Of a stretch of 64,000 nucleotides of DNA, positions 1 to 9,371 are shown piece by piece (within the stretch, counting starts at the first letter, position 1; each line of letters starts with the position of its first letter). The notes beneath the pieces are model-generated. The model did no database searches, was not told the DNA's origin, and saw only the letters and a list, made by a program, of their open reading frames with translations. Source of the DNA: Devosia sp. A8/3-2 (lineage in GTDB: Bacteria > Pseudomonadota > Alphaproteobacteria > Rhizobiales > Devosiaceae); NCBI GenBank assembly GCA_025452255.1, contig CP104974.1:1117001-1181000 (forward strand), in the 5' to 3' direction. Both the position numbers and the translations under genes were made by a program.

Positions 1-1006
1 GTCCGGGCGGCTCGACGCTGGTCGATAGCGTACCGGTCAGGCGCCAGCGGTCATCGGGGGTGAAGGTGACGCTGGCGTCGTAGAGATGGGTCACCACCTC
101 GCCCGGGCTCGCCTCGTCGAAGCGGCGCAGGTTGAGGCCGGTCGAGGCCGTGGCCTGCCAGACGCTGCTCCAGCGTCCGGTAACGCCGGCCTCGATGCTG
201 GCTTCACTGGCATCGGTCTTGATCAGCAAGACCGAAGAGGGGTGGTCGAACATGTCGCGGCCCGTGCCCGCCCGGCCGAACACTTCAAAGATCGGCGTCA
301 TCTGGAAGCCCAGCCGCAATCCCGAATCCAGCGCCCAGACGGCGCGGTCGGCATTGTCGACGATGCTGCCACCCACCGTGCCAGTTTCCCCATAAACGCT
401 GCGCTGCACCGCCCCGGTCACGCCCAGATTGAACCGGCCGAACTTGCGGGTCACCCCAAGCTCGACGCCACCCGAAATGCGCTGCGGCGGGTCGGCGATA
501 TTGCTGGCGATGCCGGGCATGCCCGGCAGGTCCTGCGTGAGGGAGAAATTGGCGTCGGCCGAGGCCAGCGTTTCCCGATCGAGCGCGTAATCGCCGGACA
601 GGTTGAGCCGCAAAGCGGTGACATCGATCTGCCCGTCATCGGGCCGGGTCACTTCGGCTTCGGCGTCCGGGCCAATGGAAGAGCGCGAGCCCACATGGTT
701 CAGCGTTACGCTGGGCACGATCCGCGTGTCGAACCGTTCTCTTTGGGTGCTCTGGGTATAGGTGCCGCGCAGCGTCACCGACCAATCGACGTCGAAGAAC
801 GGATCATAGGGCTCTGGAACGCCGCTGCCATCGGCCAGCACGGGGCCGGCGGCAGGATAGATATCGGGCAACAGCCGCTGATTGTCGGTGCCTGAGCCAT
901 CCCCGGCGGGGCGCTCGGAACCGGCCATGGCCGGCGCAACAAGGCAGGCGAGGCCAAGCGCAAAGGCGCTGGCCCATTGTCCCGATTGCCGTATGCGCCG
1001 TGGCAA
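1..1006 (-). CDS. outer-membrane beta-barrel protein (BBP2_2 type), 3' end cut by window
   Basis: The frame is open from a TTG at 1006 to the window edge, about 335 codons, with an in-frame stop 24 bases upstream. GGAG lies six bases before the TTG, which decides the start. The N-terminus is a signal peptide ending in an APAMA-type cleavage site. After it comes a mature region rich in alternating hydrophobic and polar strands with many Arg, Thr and Gly. This resembles the putative beta-barrel porin 2 (BBP2_2) family of alphaproteobacteria, which sits in the outer membrane with an unknown substrate. No frameshift is seen. The C-terminal strands lie outside the window, so the family call rests on the N-terminal two thirds. 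Confidence 0.7.
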   Translation of the reverse strand, partial: MPRRIRQSGQWASAFALGLACLVAPAMAGSERPAGDGSGTDNQRLLPDIYPAAGPVLADGSGVPEPYDPFFDVDWSVTLRGTYTQSTQRERFDTRIVPSVTLNHVGSRSSIGPDAEAEVTRPDDGQIDVTALRLNLSGDYALDRETLASADANFSLTQDLPGMPGIASNIADPPQRISGGVELGVTRKFGRFNLGVTGAVQRSVYGETGTVGGSIVDNADRAVWALDSGLRLGFQMTPIFEVFGRAGTGRDMFDHPSSVLLIKTDASEASIEAGVTGRWSSVWQATASTGLNLRRFDEASPGEVVTHLYDASVTFTPDDRWRLTGTLSTSVEPPG

Positions 1007-1102
1007 GGTCCGCTCCGCCAGCTGAAATCAGCCCGCGACGTTGAAAATCCGGGCCTTACCCAATCCTTTCATCTTATGGTTAACGAAAGTTTGCTGACGC
1101 CG

Positions 1103-1556
1103 TCAGGAAATCGGCTCGACCTTGAGCACCGCGCCATCGCTGCCGACAATCCGCACGCGTGCGCCTGCGGGCAGGTCCGGCCCGGCGACGCGCCACACCG
1201 AATCTCCCAGCACGATCCGCCCGAAGCCGCCTATTATGGGCTGCTCCAACACGGCTTCCCGGCCGATATAGCGGTCAGCGCGGCGGTTGAGATAGGGGCT
1301 GTCATTGGCCGTTTCTGCGGCCACGGCTCCAGCGGGTCCAGAGGAATATCGCCACCAGCGACAATCCCCCAAAGATCAGCCATTGCAGCGGCCAGCCGAT
1401 CGGCTGGAACAGGGTGAGCACGCCCACAATGAGCCCGGACACCCCCATCCACAGCAGGAACCCGCCGGGCACCACCAGCTCAAGCGCCAGCAGGATCAGC
1501 CCGGCAACGATCCAGGACCATGGACCATAGTCGGCAATAAACTGCACGACCTGCAT
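1103..1556 (-). CDS. NfeD-like membrane protein (frameshifted)
   Basis: The first about 80 residues form two or three membrane segments starting MQVVQFIADYG. The reading then moves frame near 1310-1325 and continues as the soluble OB-fold tail (LNRRADRYIGREAVLEQPI, VWRVAGPDLPAG), ending at 1103. This is the short NfeD architecture. NfeD proteins partner SPFH proteins in the membrane, and here the SPFH gene ends only nine bases upstream. The GGAGG ribosome site of this gene overlaps the SPFH stop, so the two form an operon. The frame break is probably a sequencing indel. Confidence 0.85.
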
Positions 1557-1565
1557 TTAAGCCTC

Positions 1566-2558
1566 CTATTGCGAGGAACCCGTGCTCGGTGGCCGGCTCG
1601 CACGCGCTGCCGCCGGGGCGCTGCCGCCAAAGGTTTCCTTGGCGATTTCGGCAATGCCGCCGATCGCGCCAATAACGCTGGAGGCTTCCACCGGCAGCAT
1701 CAGGATTTTCTGGTTGGGCGAGGTGGCGATGGCTTCGAGCGCCTTGATGTAATTATTGGCCACGAAATAGTTGATCGCCTGCACATTGCCGCCAGCAATG
1801 GCGTCCGACACCATCTGCGTCGCCTTGGCCTCGGCTTCGGCCGACCGTTCGCGAGCCTCGGCGTCCCGGAAGGCAGCTTCGCGGCGACCTTCAGCTTCCA
1901 GAACCTGCGCTTGCTTGGCGCCTTCGGCCTGCAGGATTGCCGATTGGCGGCGGCCCTCGGCCTCAAGGATGGCCGCACGTTTCTCACGCTCGGCCTTCAT
2001 CTGCCGGCCCATGGAATCGACCAGATCCTTGGGCGGATCGATGTCCTTGATCTCGATACGGGTGATCTTGATGCCCCGTGGCGACACGGCTGTATCGACC
2101 ACGCGCAGCAGGCGCTCATTGATCTCGTCGCGATGGCTGAGCAGCTCATCGAGGTCCATCGAGCCCATCACCGTACGGATATTGGTCATGGTGAGGTTGA
2201 GGATGGCGTTTTCGAGCCCCGAGATTTCGTAAGCCGCCGCAGCCGCATCCAGAATCTGGTAGAAGGTCACGCCATTGGCGGTGATCGAGGCATTGTCGCG
2301 GGTGATGACTTCTCGGTGGGGAACGTCGAGCACCTGCTCCATGACATTGATCTTCTTGCCCACCGTATCGATGAAGGGCACGATCAGGTTGAGGCCGGGC
2401 TTGAGCGTGCGGGTATATTTGCCGAACCGCTCGATGGTGTAATTAAAACCCTGCGGCACCGTCTTGGCCCCGGCAAACAAGACCAGCAGCGCCAGAATGC
2501 CTGGGCCGATCAGCGTGATGCTGAGCCCATCCAGCGCAAAGCCGTTGGTGATTTCCAT
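1566..2558 (-). CDS. SPFH/Band 7 (stomatin-like, QmcA type) protein
   Basis: About 330 residues. A single N-terminal membrane helix (roughly residues 10-28) precedes the SPFH domain, which carries the typical stretch VPQGFNYTIERFGKY. A charged coiled-coil follows with repeated AEGRR/AEGAKQ units and then a Ser/Pro/Ala tail. Such proteins make membrane-bound oligomeric cages, often with an NfeD partner, which is encoded immediately downstream. The start was set at MEITNGF because GGGAG lies nine bases before it. The reading extends 20 codons further upstream without a ribosome site. The gene is intact. Confidence 0.9.
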   Translation of the reverse strand: MEITNGFALDGLSITLIGPGILALLVLFAGAKTVPQGFNYTIERFGKYTRTLKPGLNLIVPFIDTVGKKINVMEQVLDVPHREVITRDNASITANGVTFYQILDAAAAAYEISGLENAILNLTMTNIRTVMGSMDLDELLSHRDEINERLLRVVDTAVSPRGIKITRIEIKDIDPPKDLVDSMGRQMKAEREKRAAILEAEGRRQSAILQAEGAKQAQVLEAEGRREAAFRDAEARERSAEAEAKATQMVSDAIAGGNVQAINYFVANNYIKALEAIATSPNQKILMLPVEASSVIGAIGGIAEIAKETFGGSAPAAARASRPPSTGSSQ

Positions 2559-2637
2559 CAGCGATTCTCCCTTATTCTTCATGGCGGCAACATTATGCAG
2601 GCGCGCCCCTTTGGGCAATCTGTTCCGGTAACTGGTC

Positions 2638-3317
2638 CTATGGCATGGGCGTGTTGAGCCGGCGATCTACCGTCAGCGTGACGGCGATGACCACGAAGGC
2701 AAAATCACCATGCCCAGCGCCAGCACATGCGCGTTCCCCCATTGCAGCCGCTCGACATAGTCATAAAGCGCAATGGCGATCACCTTGGTCTGGCCCGGAA
2801 TATTGCCGCCGATCATCAGCACGACGCCAAATTCCCCCACCGTATGGGCAAAGGTCATCACCGCGCCGGTGATATAGCCCGGCCGCGCCAGCGGCAGCAC
2901 CACGCGCCAGAAGCGCTGCCAATTGCTGGCGCCCGGGCTCGACGCCGCCTCCAGTGGCTCGTTGCCGATGGCGGCAAAGGCATTGCGCAAAGGCTGGATC
3001 ATGAAGGGCAGCGAATAAAAGAACGAGCCGATGACCGGGCCCGTAAACGAAAAGGCCAGCGTGCGCCCGCCCCAGAGCCCGGCAATCCAGCCGCCCGGCC
3101 CATTGGGGCCCAGCGCCAGCAGCAGATAGAACCCCAGTACGGTCGGCGGCAGCACCAGCGGCATCGACACCACCGCCCCCACCATTTCGCGATACCGGCT
3201 CTGGCTGCGCGCTAGCCACGGAGCCATCGGCGTGCCCGCCACCAGCAGGATGAGCGTATTGATGGCCGCGAGACTCAGCGTGAGGCTGACGGGCTGCCAG
3301 ATTTCAGCGAGGCTCAT
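2638..3317 (-). CDS. modB: molybdate ABC transporter permease ModB (frameshifted at C-terminus)
   Basis: Inner-membrane permease of the molybdate importer. Several hydrophobic segments are visible, and the EAA loop that contacts the ATPase reads PLEAASSPGASNWQRFWRVV. Near 2702 the frame shifts at ATTTTGCC. Restoring a fifth T gives the expected ending AFVVIAVTLTVDRRLNTPMP and a stop at 2638. modA lies 15 bases upstream in the same operon. No modC follows: the next gene downstream is the SPFH gene. The ATPase must therefore be encoded elsewhere or shared with another transporter. Confidence 0.9.
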
Positions 3318-3332
3318 CCTATCGGGCTCCGT

Positions 3333-4063
3333 TTAGTCGACGGCGTAGCCGGCCGCTTCTATTACGGCCACGGCCTCGTCGCTCTTGAGGAAATCGATAA
3401 AGGCCGCCGCCGCCGGATTGGCCTCGCCCGCCTTGAGCAGTACGGCATCCTGCCGGATCGGTTCGTGGAAACCCGATGGCACGAGCCAGACACTATCCTT
3501 GCCCACCACACGGCTGGCCGCGACAAAACCCAGCTCCGCATTGCCGCTTTCGACAAATTGCAGCGTCTGGCTGATATTCTCGCCGGTCACGATTTTGGGC
3601 TGCACCGCATCGTAAATCCCCAGCGCCGTCAGCGCTTCCACTGCCGCGCGCCCATAGGGCGCGGCTTCGGGATCAGCAATAGCAAGCTTTTCAAACGGCC
3701 CCTTGAGCGCGACTTCCCCGTCGGTCACATCGATCGAGGTCGAATACAGCGCCAGCGTGCCAATGGCATAGGTGAACACCGTGCCATCCACGCCGAACCC
3801 TTCAGTGACGGCCCGCGTCGGCCGCTCGTCATCAGCCGCCAGCAAAACCTCAAACGGCGCGCCCCGGGTGATCTGGGTATAAAGCTGCCCGGTTGCCCCG
3901 AAGCTGAGCACCAGATCATGCCCGGTCTCGGTCTTGAACAGCACCGCCAGCTCTTCCGCCACTTTGGTAAAATTGGCCACGACAGCCACGCTGGCGCTGT
4001 CGGCATAAGCGGCGCTAGAGGCCAGCAATCCAGCCAGAAGTGTACCCGGAAAACGCGCTTCAT
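3333..4063 (-). CDS. modA: molybdate-binding periplasmic protein ModA (frameshifted in signal peptide)
   Basis: Substrate-binding protein for molybdate or tungstate, first gene of a modAB operon. The mature part (ASVAVVANFTKVAEELAVLF, FGATGQLYTQI, APYGRAAVEAL, GNAELGFVAASRV) is typical ModA. The start is ATG 4063 with GGAG six bases upstream, giving MKRVFRV followed by a frame shift inside the signal peptide. The correct frame resumes at LLAGLLASSAAYADS. About 243 residues in all, usual for the family. A palindromic operator (4073-4096) lies ten bases upstream of the start, so expression is probably molybdate-controlled. Confidence 0.9.
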
Positions 4064-4072
4064 CGACAGCTC

Positions 4073-4096
4073 CGATATGTTCTAAAAACTATATCG
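4073..4096. promoter_or_regulatory. Mo-box-like operator for ModE-type regulator
   Basis: Perfect 6-bp arms CGATAT (4073-4078) and ATATCG (4091-4096) are separated by 12 bases, with further partial symmetry beside the arms. The layout resembles the CG.TATAT...ATATA.CG Mo-boxes bound by ModE/MopB proteins. It sits just upstream of the modA ribosome site, and the regulator gene lies on its other side. That it is the ModE site is inference from symmetry and position. Confidence 0.65.
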
Positions 4097-4128
4097 GTTT
4101 TGACAAAGCCAGGCCCGCCCTGCAAGCG

Positions 4129-4515
4129 TTATTTCCGCGCCGCCATATCGAGCATAGCCCGCAGCGCCACGACATCCCCGGCAATCGCCACCCGCGTCCG
4201 CTCCTGCATCTGCCGATAATGCCCCAGCACGACCCGTCCCGCCTCGGTCAACTGCGCCCCGCCCTGCGTCGCCCCGCCGCGGCTGGACTCAACCAGCACA
4301 ATGCCAAACCCGGTATTGAGCGCCTGCACCAGCCCCCGGGCCCGCTTATAGCTCATCCCCATAGCCTTGCCGGCCGCAGAGATGGACCCGGTGCTGCCGA
4401 TCAATTCCAGCAGATCAGCCCGCCCCGGCCCCAGATAGGCCGTTTCGCTGAGTGTGACGCGCAGATGGCTGAGGCCGTCGGCCGGAACATCACCTTTTGC
4501 CAAGCGAACCTCCAT
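4129..4515 (-). CDS. ModE-type winged-helix transcriptional regulator (DNA-binding domain only)
   Basis: 128 residues with the N-terminal ModE/LysR-like helix-turn-helix: GRADLLELIGSTGSISAAGKAMGMSYKRARGLVQALN, then GGAQLTEAGRVVLGHYRQM. The C-terminal MOP/TOBE molybdate-binding domains of full-length ModE are absent. It therefore either responds to molybdate indirectly or works with another protein. It lies upstream of modA on the same strand, separated by the Mo-box-like palindrome. The start is ATG 4515. Intact. Confidence 0.85.
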   Translation of the reverse strand: MEVRLAKGDVPADGLSHLRVTLSETAYLGPGRADLLELIGSTGSISAAGKAMGMSYKRARGLVQALNTGFGIVLVESSRGGATQGGAQLTEAGRVVLGHYRQMQERTRVAIAGDVVALRAMLDMAARK

Positions 4516-4525
4516 CCCGAGCCCT

Positions 4526-4557
4526 AGTAGACCTCATGGTGAGCTTGTCGAACCACG
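4526..4557. repeat. dispersed 32-bp repeat, copy 1
   Basis: The minus strand reads CGTGGTTCGACAAGCTCACC followed by ATGAGGTCTACT. The same 32 bases recur on the plus strand at 11552-11583 with one difference. Both copies are intergenic, next to gene ends. Function unknown. Confidence 0.8.
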
Positions 4558-4588
4558 AGGTCGTGGCACTCATGCCCATTCAACCACA

Positions 4589-4668
4589 GTGTCATTCCGC
4601 GAAAGCGGAACCTCCGTTTGCGATCCCGGCATTGAAAAACAGAGGTTCCCGCTTTCCTGGAATGACAC
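4589..4668. repeat. REP-like inverted repeat / long hairpin
   Basis: Outer arms GTGTCATTCC (4589-4598) and GGAATGACAC (4659-4668) are perfect. Inside them, GAAAGCGGaACCTC pairs imperfectly with GAGGTtCCCGCTTTC. It sits between the ModE-like gene and the end of eda. Related units occur at 10677, 13740 and 60204, so it belongs to a dispersed palindromic family. Confidence 0.7.
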
Positions 4669-4703
4669 CGTGAGGGTCTCCAATTCGGAGACAAATCCCA
4701 AAA

Positions 4704-5339
4704 CTAGCCCCGCAGCGCAGCAGCCTCACGGGCCAGCGCTCGATACGGCCCCAATCGCCCGAGGCCAGCGCATCGGCCGGCATGATCCAGCTGCCGCCCA
4801 CGCAGATTACATTGGGCAGGCCCGGGTAAATCTTGGCCTTGACCGGATCGATCCCGCCCGTGGGGCAGAAGGTGATGTCGGGGAGCGGCGAAGCAAAGGC
4901 CTTGAGCACGGGGGCGCCGCCATTGGCTTCGGCCGGGAAGAATTTGAGGAAACTATAGCCGCGCTCGGCCGCCGTCATGGCCTCGCTCGGCGTGGCAATG
5001 CCGGGCAGCAGCGGAATGCCGATATCGTCGGCGGCATCGAGAATGCGCGGGGAAATGCCCGGCGACACCATGAACCGGCATCCGGCATCCACCGACTGCT
5101 TCATATGGGTGGCGTTGCGCACTGTGCCCGAGCCGACAATGGCGCCGGTGACCTTGGCCATTTCTTCCATCACCTTGAGCGCATTGGGCGTGCGCAGCGT
5201 GACTTCCAATATCGGCAACCCGCCTGCCACCAGCGCTTCGGCCAGCGGTCGCGCCACGGGACACGTCATCAAGAATGATCACCGGCACAACCGGAGCCAG
5301 CGACAGGATGGAACGGATGGCGGACGCGTCTTGCGGCAT
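4704..5339 (-). CDS. eda: KDPG/KHG aldolase (frameshifted twice)
   Basis: 2-dehydro-3-deoxy-6-phosphogluconate aldolase of the Entner-Doudoroff pathway, splitting KDPG to pyruvate and glyceraldehyde 3-phosphate. It shows ILEVTLRTPNAL with the catalytic Glu, VGSGTV, FLKFFPAEANGG with the Schiff-base Lys, and CPTGGI. The N-terminus MPQDASAIRSILSLAPVVPVI starts at ATG 5339. The frame breaks near 5268 (one extra base before CCCGTGGCGCGACCG). It breaks again near 4737, where restoring one G gives ALAREAAALRG and a stop at 4704. Divergent from nadA. Confidence 0.9.
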
Positions 5340-5461
5340 GGCTCGGCCTCTCGAAGGGAACGTTGAGGAACGGTTAGGCGCATGGAAAAATTCCCGCAAC
5401 CCCGTTCATTGAAAAGCCGTCAAATAATCCCTAGGTTCCGCCCCACCATTGGGAGGCCAGT

Positions 5462-6529
5462 ATGGTTCAAACGATCAATGCCACAACGCCGCTGGATGAA
5501 GCGCGCGCCATCTCGGCCCAGAATTTCGATCTCAAGTTTTCCAAAGCCATCGAGAGCGCCACCGAGACGGTGTTCGATCGCGTCAAAGACAAGATTCCGG
5601 CCATCGAATGGCCCTTCTATGCTCCGCTGATTTTCGAGATCAACCGGCTCAAGAAGGAAAAGGACGCGGTCATTCTGGCGCATAATTACCAGACCCCGCA
5701 AATCTATCACGGCGTTGCTGATATCGTTGGCGATAGCCTGCAATTGGCCATCGAAGCCACCAAGGTCACCCAATCGGTCATCGTGCAATGCGGCGTGCAT
5801 TTCATGGCCGAAACCTCAAAGCTGCTCAATCCGAGCAAGACCGTGCTGATCCCCGATAGCCGCGCCGGCTGCTCGCTCGCCTCCTCCATCACCGTCGAGG
5901 ATGTGATGGCCATGCGCGCCATGTATCCCGGCGTGCCGGTGGTGACCTATGTCAACACCTCAGCCGCCGTCAAAGCGGTGACCGATGTGTGCTGCACCTC
6001 CTCCAACGCGCTCGACATCGTCAATCGCGTCGAGGGCGACACGGTGATCATGATCCCCGATCAATATCTGGCGCAGAACACTGCCAAAAAGACCTCCAAG
6101 AAGATCATCACTCGGGCCGGTGCCTGCGAAGTGCACGAGACCTTCACCGCGGACGACATTGCCGAATTGCGCCACGCCTATCCCAGCGCCAAGATCATCG
6201 CCCATCCAGAATGCCCGCCCGAAGTGATCGACGCGGTGGATTTTGCCGGCTCGACCGCCGCCATGATCGACTGGGTCAAGACCGAGCGGCCCGCCCGCGT
6301 CGTCATGGTCACCGAATGCTCCATGTCGGACAATGTCGCCAGCGAAACCACCGGTGTCGATTTCCTGCGCGGCTGCAATATCTGCCCACACATGAAGCGC
6401 ATCAATCTCGAAAACGTGCTCTGGTCACTCCACACCATGACCGAAGAGGTCACCGTCCCTGCCGACATCATCCCTCCGGCACGCCTCGCCGTAGAACGCA
6501 TGATCGAGATGAGCCGGAAGGGCGACTAA
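5462..6529 (+). CDS. nadA: quinolinate synthase A
   Basis: Condenses iminoaspartate with dihydroxyacetone phosphate to quinolinate, the second step of de novo NAD synthesis, in the cytosol with a [4Fe-4S] cluster. The three cluster cysteines are visible in [19 protein letters not shown] and [11 protein letters not shown], and HNYQTPQI is conserved near the N-terminus. At 355 residues it has the usual length. GGGAGG lies just upstream of ATG 5462. Intact, and partner of nadB (7056), which supplies iminoaspartate. Its stop overlaps the stop of the convergent HNH-like gene. Confidence 0.97.
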   Translation: MVQTINATTPLDEARAISAQNFDLKFSKAIESATETVFDRVKDKIPAIEWPFYAPLIFEINRLKKEKDAVILAHNYQTPQIYHGVADIVGDSLQLAIEATKVTQSVIVQCGVHFMAETSKLLNPSKTVLIPDSRAGCSLASSITVEDVMAMRAMYPGVPVVTYVNTSAAVKAVTDVCCTSSNALDIVNRVEGDTVIMIPDQYLAQNTAKKTSKKIITRAGACEVHETFTADDIAELRHAYPSAKIIAHPECPPEVIDAVDFAGSTAAMIDWVKTERPARVVMVTECSMSDNVASETTGVDFLRGCNICPHMKRINLENVLWSLHTMTEEVTVPADIIPPARLAVERMIEMSRKGD

Positions 6530-6978
6530 GCGCCGAGCGCGCTGCGCCGATGAAATGCCAGATGGGCGGGGCTCGGCTGGAACAGGGGCTCGACAGGCAC
6601 CACGAGACGCCCGCTCATGTGCAGGCGCACGGCCAATGCGCAGGGCAAGGCATCGGGATTGGGGACGACGACGGTGTAGTCGTCTTCCACGAGAAACAGC
6701 CCGGCCCGGAAGGCGCGTGCCGCATGTTCTTCAAGGGCCAGATAATTGTTGATCTGCAGCGGCCCGCCAGCATCGCGCGGGCGGATAGCGATGACTTCGA
6801 GATGGGGATGGATGATCCCGACATCGGGCTGGAATTGCTCGCCGGTCAATGCGCAGCGATAGCTATACGCGCTCAGCACCAGCCGATAGACAGATTCATA
6901 AGCATCCAGCGACGGCGCAGCAGCAAAACCCTGCTGGGCGAATTCACCGAACGCATTTTCCTTATCTGAACTTGCCAT
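6526..6978 (-). CDS. degenerate HNH-like protein
   Basis: About 150 residues, set inside the nadA-nadB pair on the opposite strand. The stretch [12 protein letters not shown] followed by [23 protein letters not shown] and [13 protein letters not shown] follows the layout of HNH nucleases (YRCAVTGE, LEAAHI.P...GG..NGLLL, GL..I). The AH pair, which would supply the catalytic His, reads VI here, and the second Cys pair is missing. It is probably not a nuclease in this form. The start is ATG 6978, though a TTG at 7020 is possible. No indel is seen. Function unknown. Confidence 0.55.
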   Translation of the reverse strand: MASSDKENAFGEFAQQGFAAAPSLDAYESVYRLVLSAYSYRCALTGEQFQPDVGIIHPHLEVIAIRPRDAGGPLQINNYLALEEHAARAFRAGLFLVEDDYTVVVPNPDALPCALAVRLHMSGRLVVPVEPLFQPSPAHLAFHRRSALGA

Positions 6979-7055
6979 GTGCCGTGGTCCCAGCCTTCTT
7001 ACGGACCTGACCTTAGGCAAAAATACGTATCTTGAGAACAGGGCGGAGCCCGGCC

Positions 7056-8641
7056 ATGACCACCTTCGACAACACGCTTAACGCCGATGGCGCGCTCATC
7101 GTCGGCGCTGGCCTTGCCGGCCTGTTCACCGCGCTCAAGCTGGCGCCGCGGCCGGTTACCGTGCTGTCGCCCAAGCCGCTTGGCACCGGCGCCTCTTCGG
7201 CTCGGGCACAGGGTGGCGTCGCAGCCGCCGTGGGCAAGGGCGATAGCAGCCACGCCCATGCGGTCGACACCGAGATGGCCGGCGCCGGCATTGTCGATCA
7301 CGGCACGGCCGAAAGCGTCACCGCTGAAGCCGCTGCCCGTATCGAGGACTCGGCCCGTTGGGGCACGCCCTTTGATCGCGACGATTTCGGCAATTTCGCG
7401 CTGGGCCGCGAAGCCGCCCATTCGGCCAACCGCATCGTCAAGGTCGAGGGCGACCGCGCCGGCTGGGCCATCATGCAGGCGCTGATTGCGGAGGTGCGCC
7501 GCACCCCCTCGATCCGCGTGGTCAGAAGGCATTACCGCGCTTAGCCTCGCCCGGGACAATGGCCGCATTGTCGGCGTCTTCTGCCGCAAGCTGGGCGATC
7601 GCTATTCCGAACCCGTCTTCATCCGCGCCCGCGCCACTATTCTGGCCGCCGGGGGGCTGGGCGGGCTCTATGCCGTCACCACCAATCCGCCCGGCGTACG
7701 TGGCCACGCCATGGGCATGGCGGCCCGCGCCGGGGCGCTGATTGCAGACGCCGAATTCGTGCAATTCCACCCCACCGCCATTGCCACCGGCGCTGATCCG
7801 GCGCCGCTGGCCACCGAGGCGCTGCGTGGCGAAGGCGCGATCTCGGTCAATGATCTGGGCGAGCGCTTCATGCCCGCCATCCATCCCGATGCCGAGCTTG
7901 CCCCGCGCGACATCGTCGCCCGCGCCAATTTCCGCCAGATTCAAGCGGGCCGCAAAGTCTATCTCGACACGCGCAAAGTGCTGGGCGAGGCGATCCTCAC
8001 GCGCTTCCCCACCGTCGCCAAATATTGCCTCGACGCCGGCATCGACCCGGTCGCGGGCATGATCCCGGTGACGCCGGCGGCCCATTTCCACATGGGCGGG
8101 GTCAAGGTCGATGAACGCGGCCGCTCATCGCTGCCGGGCCTGTGGGTCTGTGGCGAAGCCAGCTGCACGGGCCTGCATGGCGCCAATCGCTCGGCTTCCA
8201 ATTCCCTGCTCGAAGCCACGGTCTATGGCGCGCATTGCCGAGGATATCGGCGGGCTCGAACCCGTTCGCTCGCTCGCCCCCTTCAAGGGCATCGAATGGG
8301 ACGAAGCCGAGGGCGAAAAGGCCGAACAGGTGCTGCGCAACCTGCCTGCCGTGCAGCAATTGCGGCATATCATGACCGATCTGGTCGGGGTCGAACGCGA
8401 TGCCGATGGTCTCAAACAGGCCCTGCGCGCCATCGCCACGCTCGAAGCCAATGCCGAGCACGTCACCCGCGCCTATCTCAATATGACGACCTCAGCCACC
8501 ATGGTCGCCGCCGCCGCCCTCAAGCGCACCGAAAGCCGGGGCGGCCATTTCCGCACCGATTACCCCCAGACCAATGAAAGCTGGGAACACCACACCACAA
8601 TGACGCTGGAAGAAGCGCTGGAAATCCGAGCCGGAGCTTAA
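7056..8641 (+). CDS. nadB: L-aspartate oxidase (two frameshifts)
   Basis: FAD enzyme oxidising L-aspartate to iminoaspartate, the first step of NAD synthesis. The FAD-binding motif [13 protein letters not shown] is at the N-terminus. [41 protein letters not shown] and [15 protein letters not shown] follow in order. The frame breaks near 7530 and near 8228, and the reading then runs to the helical C-terminal domain and a stop at 8641. ATG 7056 is preceded by GGAG. No nadC follows: the next gene is hsp20 on the other strand. Confidence 0.92.
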
Positions 8642-8710
8642 GCCAGCATTCCGAATACAAAAGCGCGGCCCTTGCGGACCGCGCCTTCCTACCGTCGGCA
8701 GAGGGGTCGA

Positions 8711-9164
8711 TTAGTTGACCGACTTGTCCTCGATGGAGGCCGCGGCGCCATTGATCGCGATCTGGCGCGGTTTTTGCTTTCGGGCAATTGCGCTTCAGTT
8801 CGAGATGGAGCAGCCCGTTTTCGAGCGTGGCGCCCTGAACCTCGACATAATCGGCCAGCTGGAAGCGCAGCTCGAAGGCGCGCTCGGCAATACCACGATG
8901 GAGGAATTCACGGGCCTTCTCTGCGCTCTCCTGAGGCTTGGCGCCCTTGACTACGAGGCTGTTCTCCTTGGTTTCGATGGCGATATCGCCATTGGAGAAA
9001 CCGGCCACGGCGATGGAGATGCGATAGGCATCTTCGCCGGTGCGCTCGATATTGTAGGGCGGGTAGGTCTTGGTTTCTCGGCCGCTCAGGGTATCGAGGC
9101 GGTTGAACAGACAGTCAAAGCCGACCGTGGAACGGTAGAAGGGGGAAAAATCGATGGTTTGCAT
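8711..9164 (-). CDS. Hsp20/IbpA small heat-shock protein (C-terminal frameshift)
   Basis: Alpha-crystallin chaperone of about 150 residues that holds unfolding proteins. MQTIDFSPFYRSTVGFDCLF is the usual rhizobial start, followed by PPYNIERTGEDAYRISIAVAGF and NGLLHLELKR. Restoring one base after CGC and one A further on gives ELPEKQKPRQIAI and a stop at 8711. The start is ATG 9164 behind AGGAGA. Upstream are a ROSE-like thermometer hairpin (9167-9189) and an RpoH-type promoter (9278-9307), so heat control at both transcription and translation is likely. Confidence 0.9.
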
Positions 9165-9166
9165 GT

Positions 9167-9189
9167 CACATTCTCCTGTGAGCAACGTG
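9167..9189 (-). promoter_or_regulatory. ROSE-like RNA thermometer hairpin over the hsp20 ribosome site
   Basis: In the hsp20 leader the RNA reads CACGUUGCUC, then ACA, then GGAGAAUGUG. The two arms pair imperfectly and bury the Shine-Dalgarno AGGAGA. The UUGCU opposite GGAG, with a G-G mismatch, is the hallmark of rhizobial ROSE elements, which melt on heating. A further hairpin GTCTG/CAGAC lies upstream in the leader, which is about 105 nt if the promoter is correct. Confidence 0.75.
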
Positions 9190-9277
9190 GATCTCCCGGT
9201 GGTCTGCACAGACGTCCCCAGCATTAGGCGAACGCATGATCGGCAGGTCAGGGCCCCGGATTTCCGGCGGGCCAACA

Positions 9278-9307
9278 AGATGTAGGAAGAGGGCCGAACG
9301 GTTCAAG
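9278..9307 (-). promoter_or_regulatory. RpoH (sigma-32) promoter of hsp20
   Basis: On the minus strand CTTGAA (9307-9302) is followed after 15 bases by CCTACATCT (9286-9278). This matches the alphaproteobacterial RpoH pattern CTTGAA / CCtACATnT. Transcription would start near 9271, just before the ROSE-like leader. Confidence 0.75.
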
Positions 9308-9371
9308 AGCCTGCAAGCTGAATGAATTATGAACCGAAAATGAACGGGCATGTCCGGTTTGGTTCAGGCAG

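Noticed and set aside
1305..2657. A 450-codon open frame on the plus strand opposite the SPFH gene
   Set aside because: It is the antisense shadow of a conserved gene in high-GC DNA. The predicted protein is His/Arg/Gln-rich without motifs and has no ribosome site.
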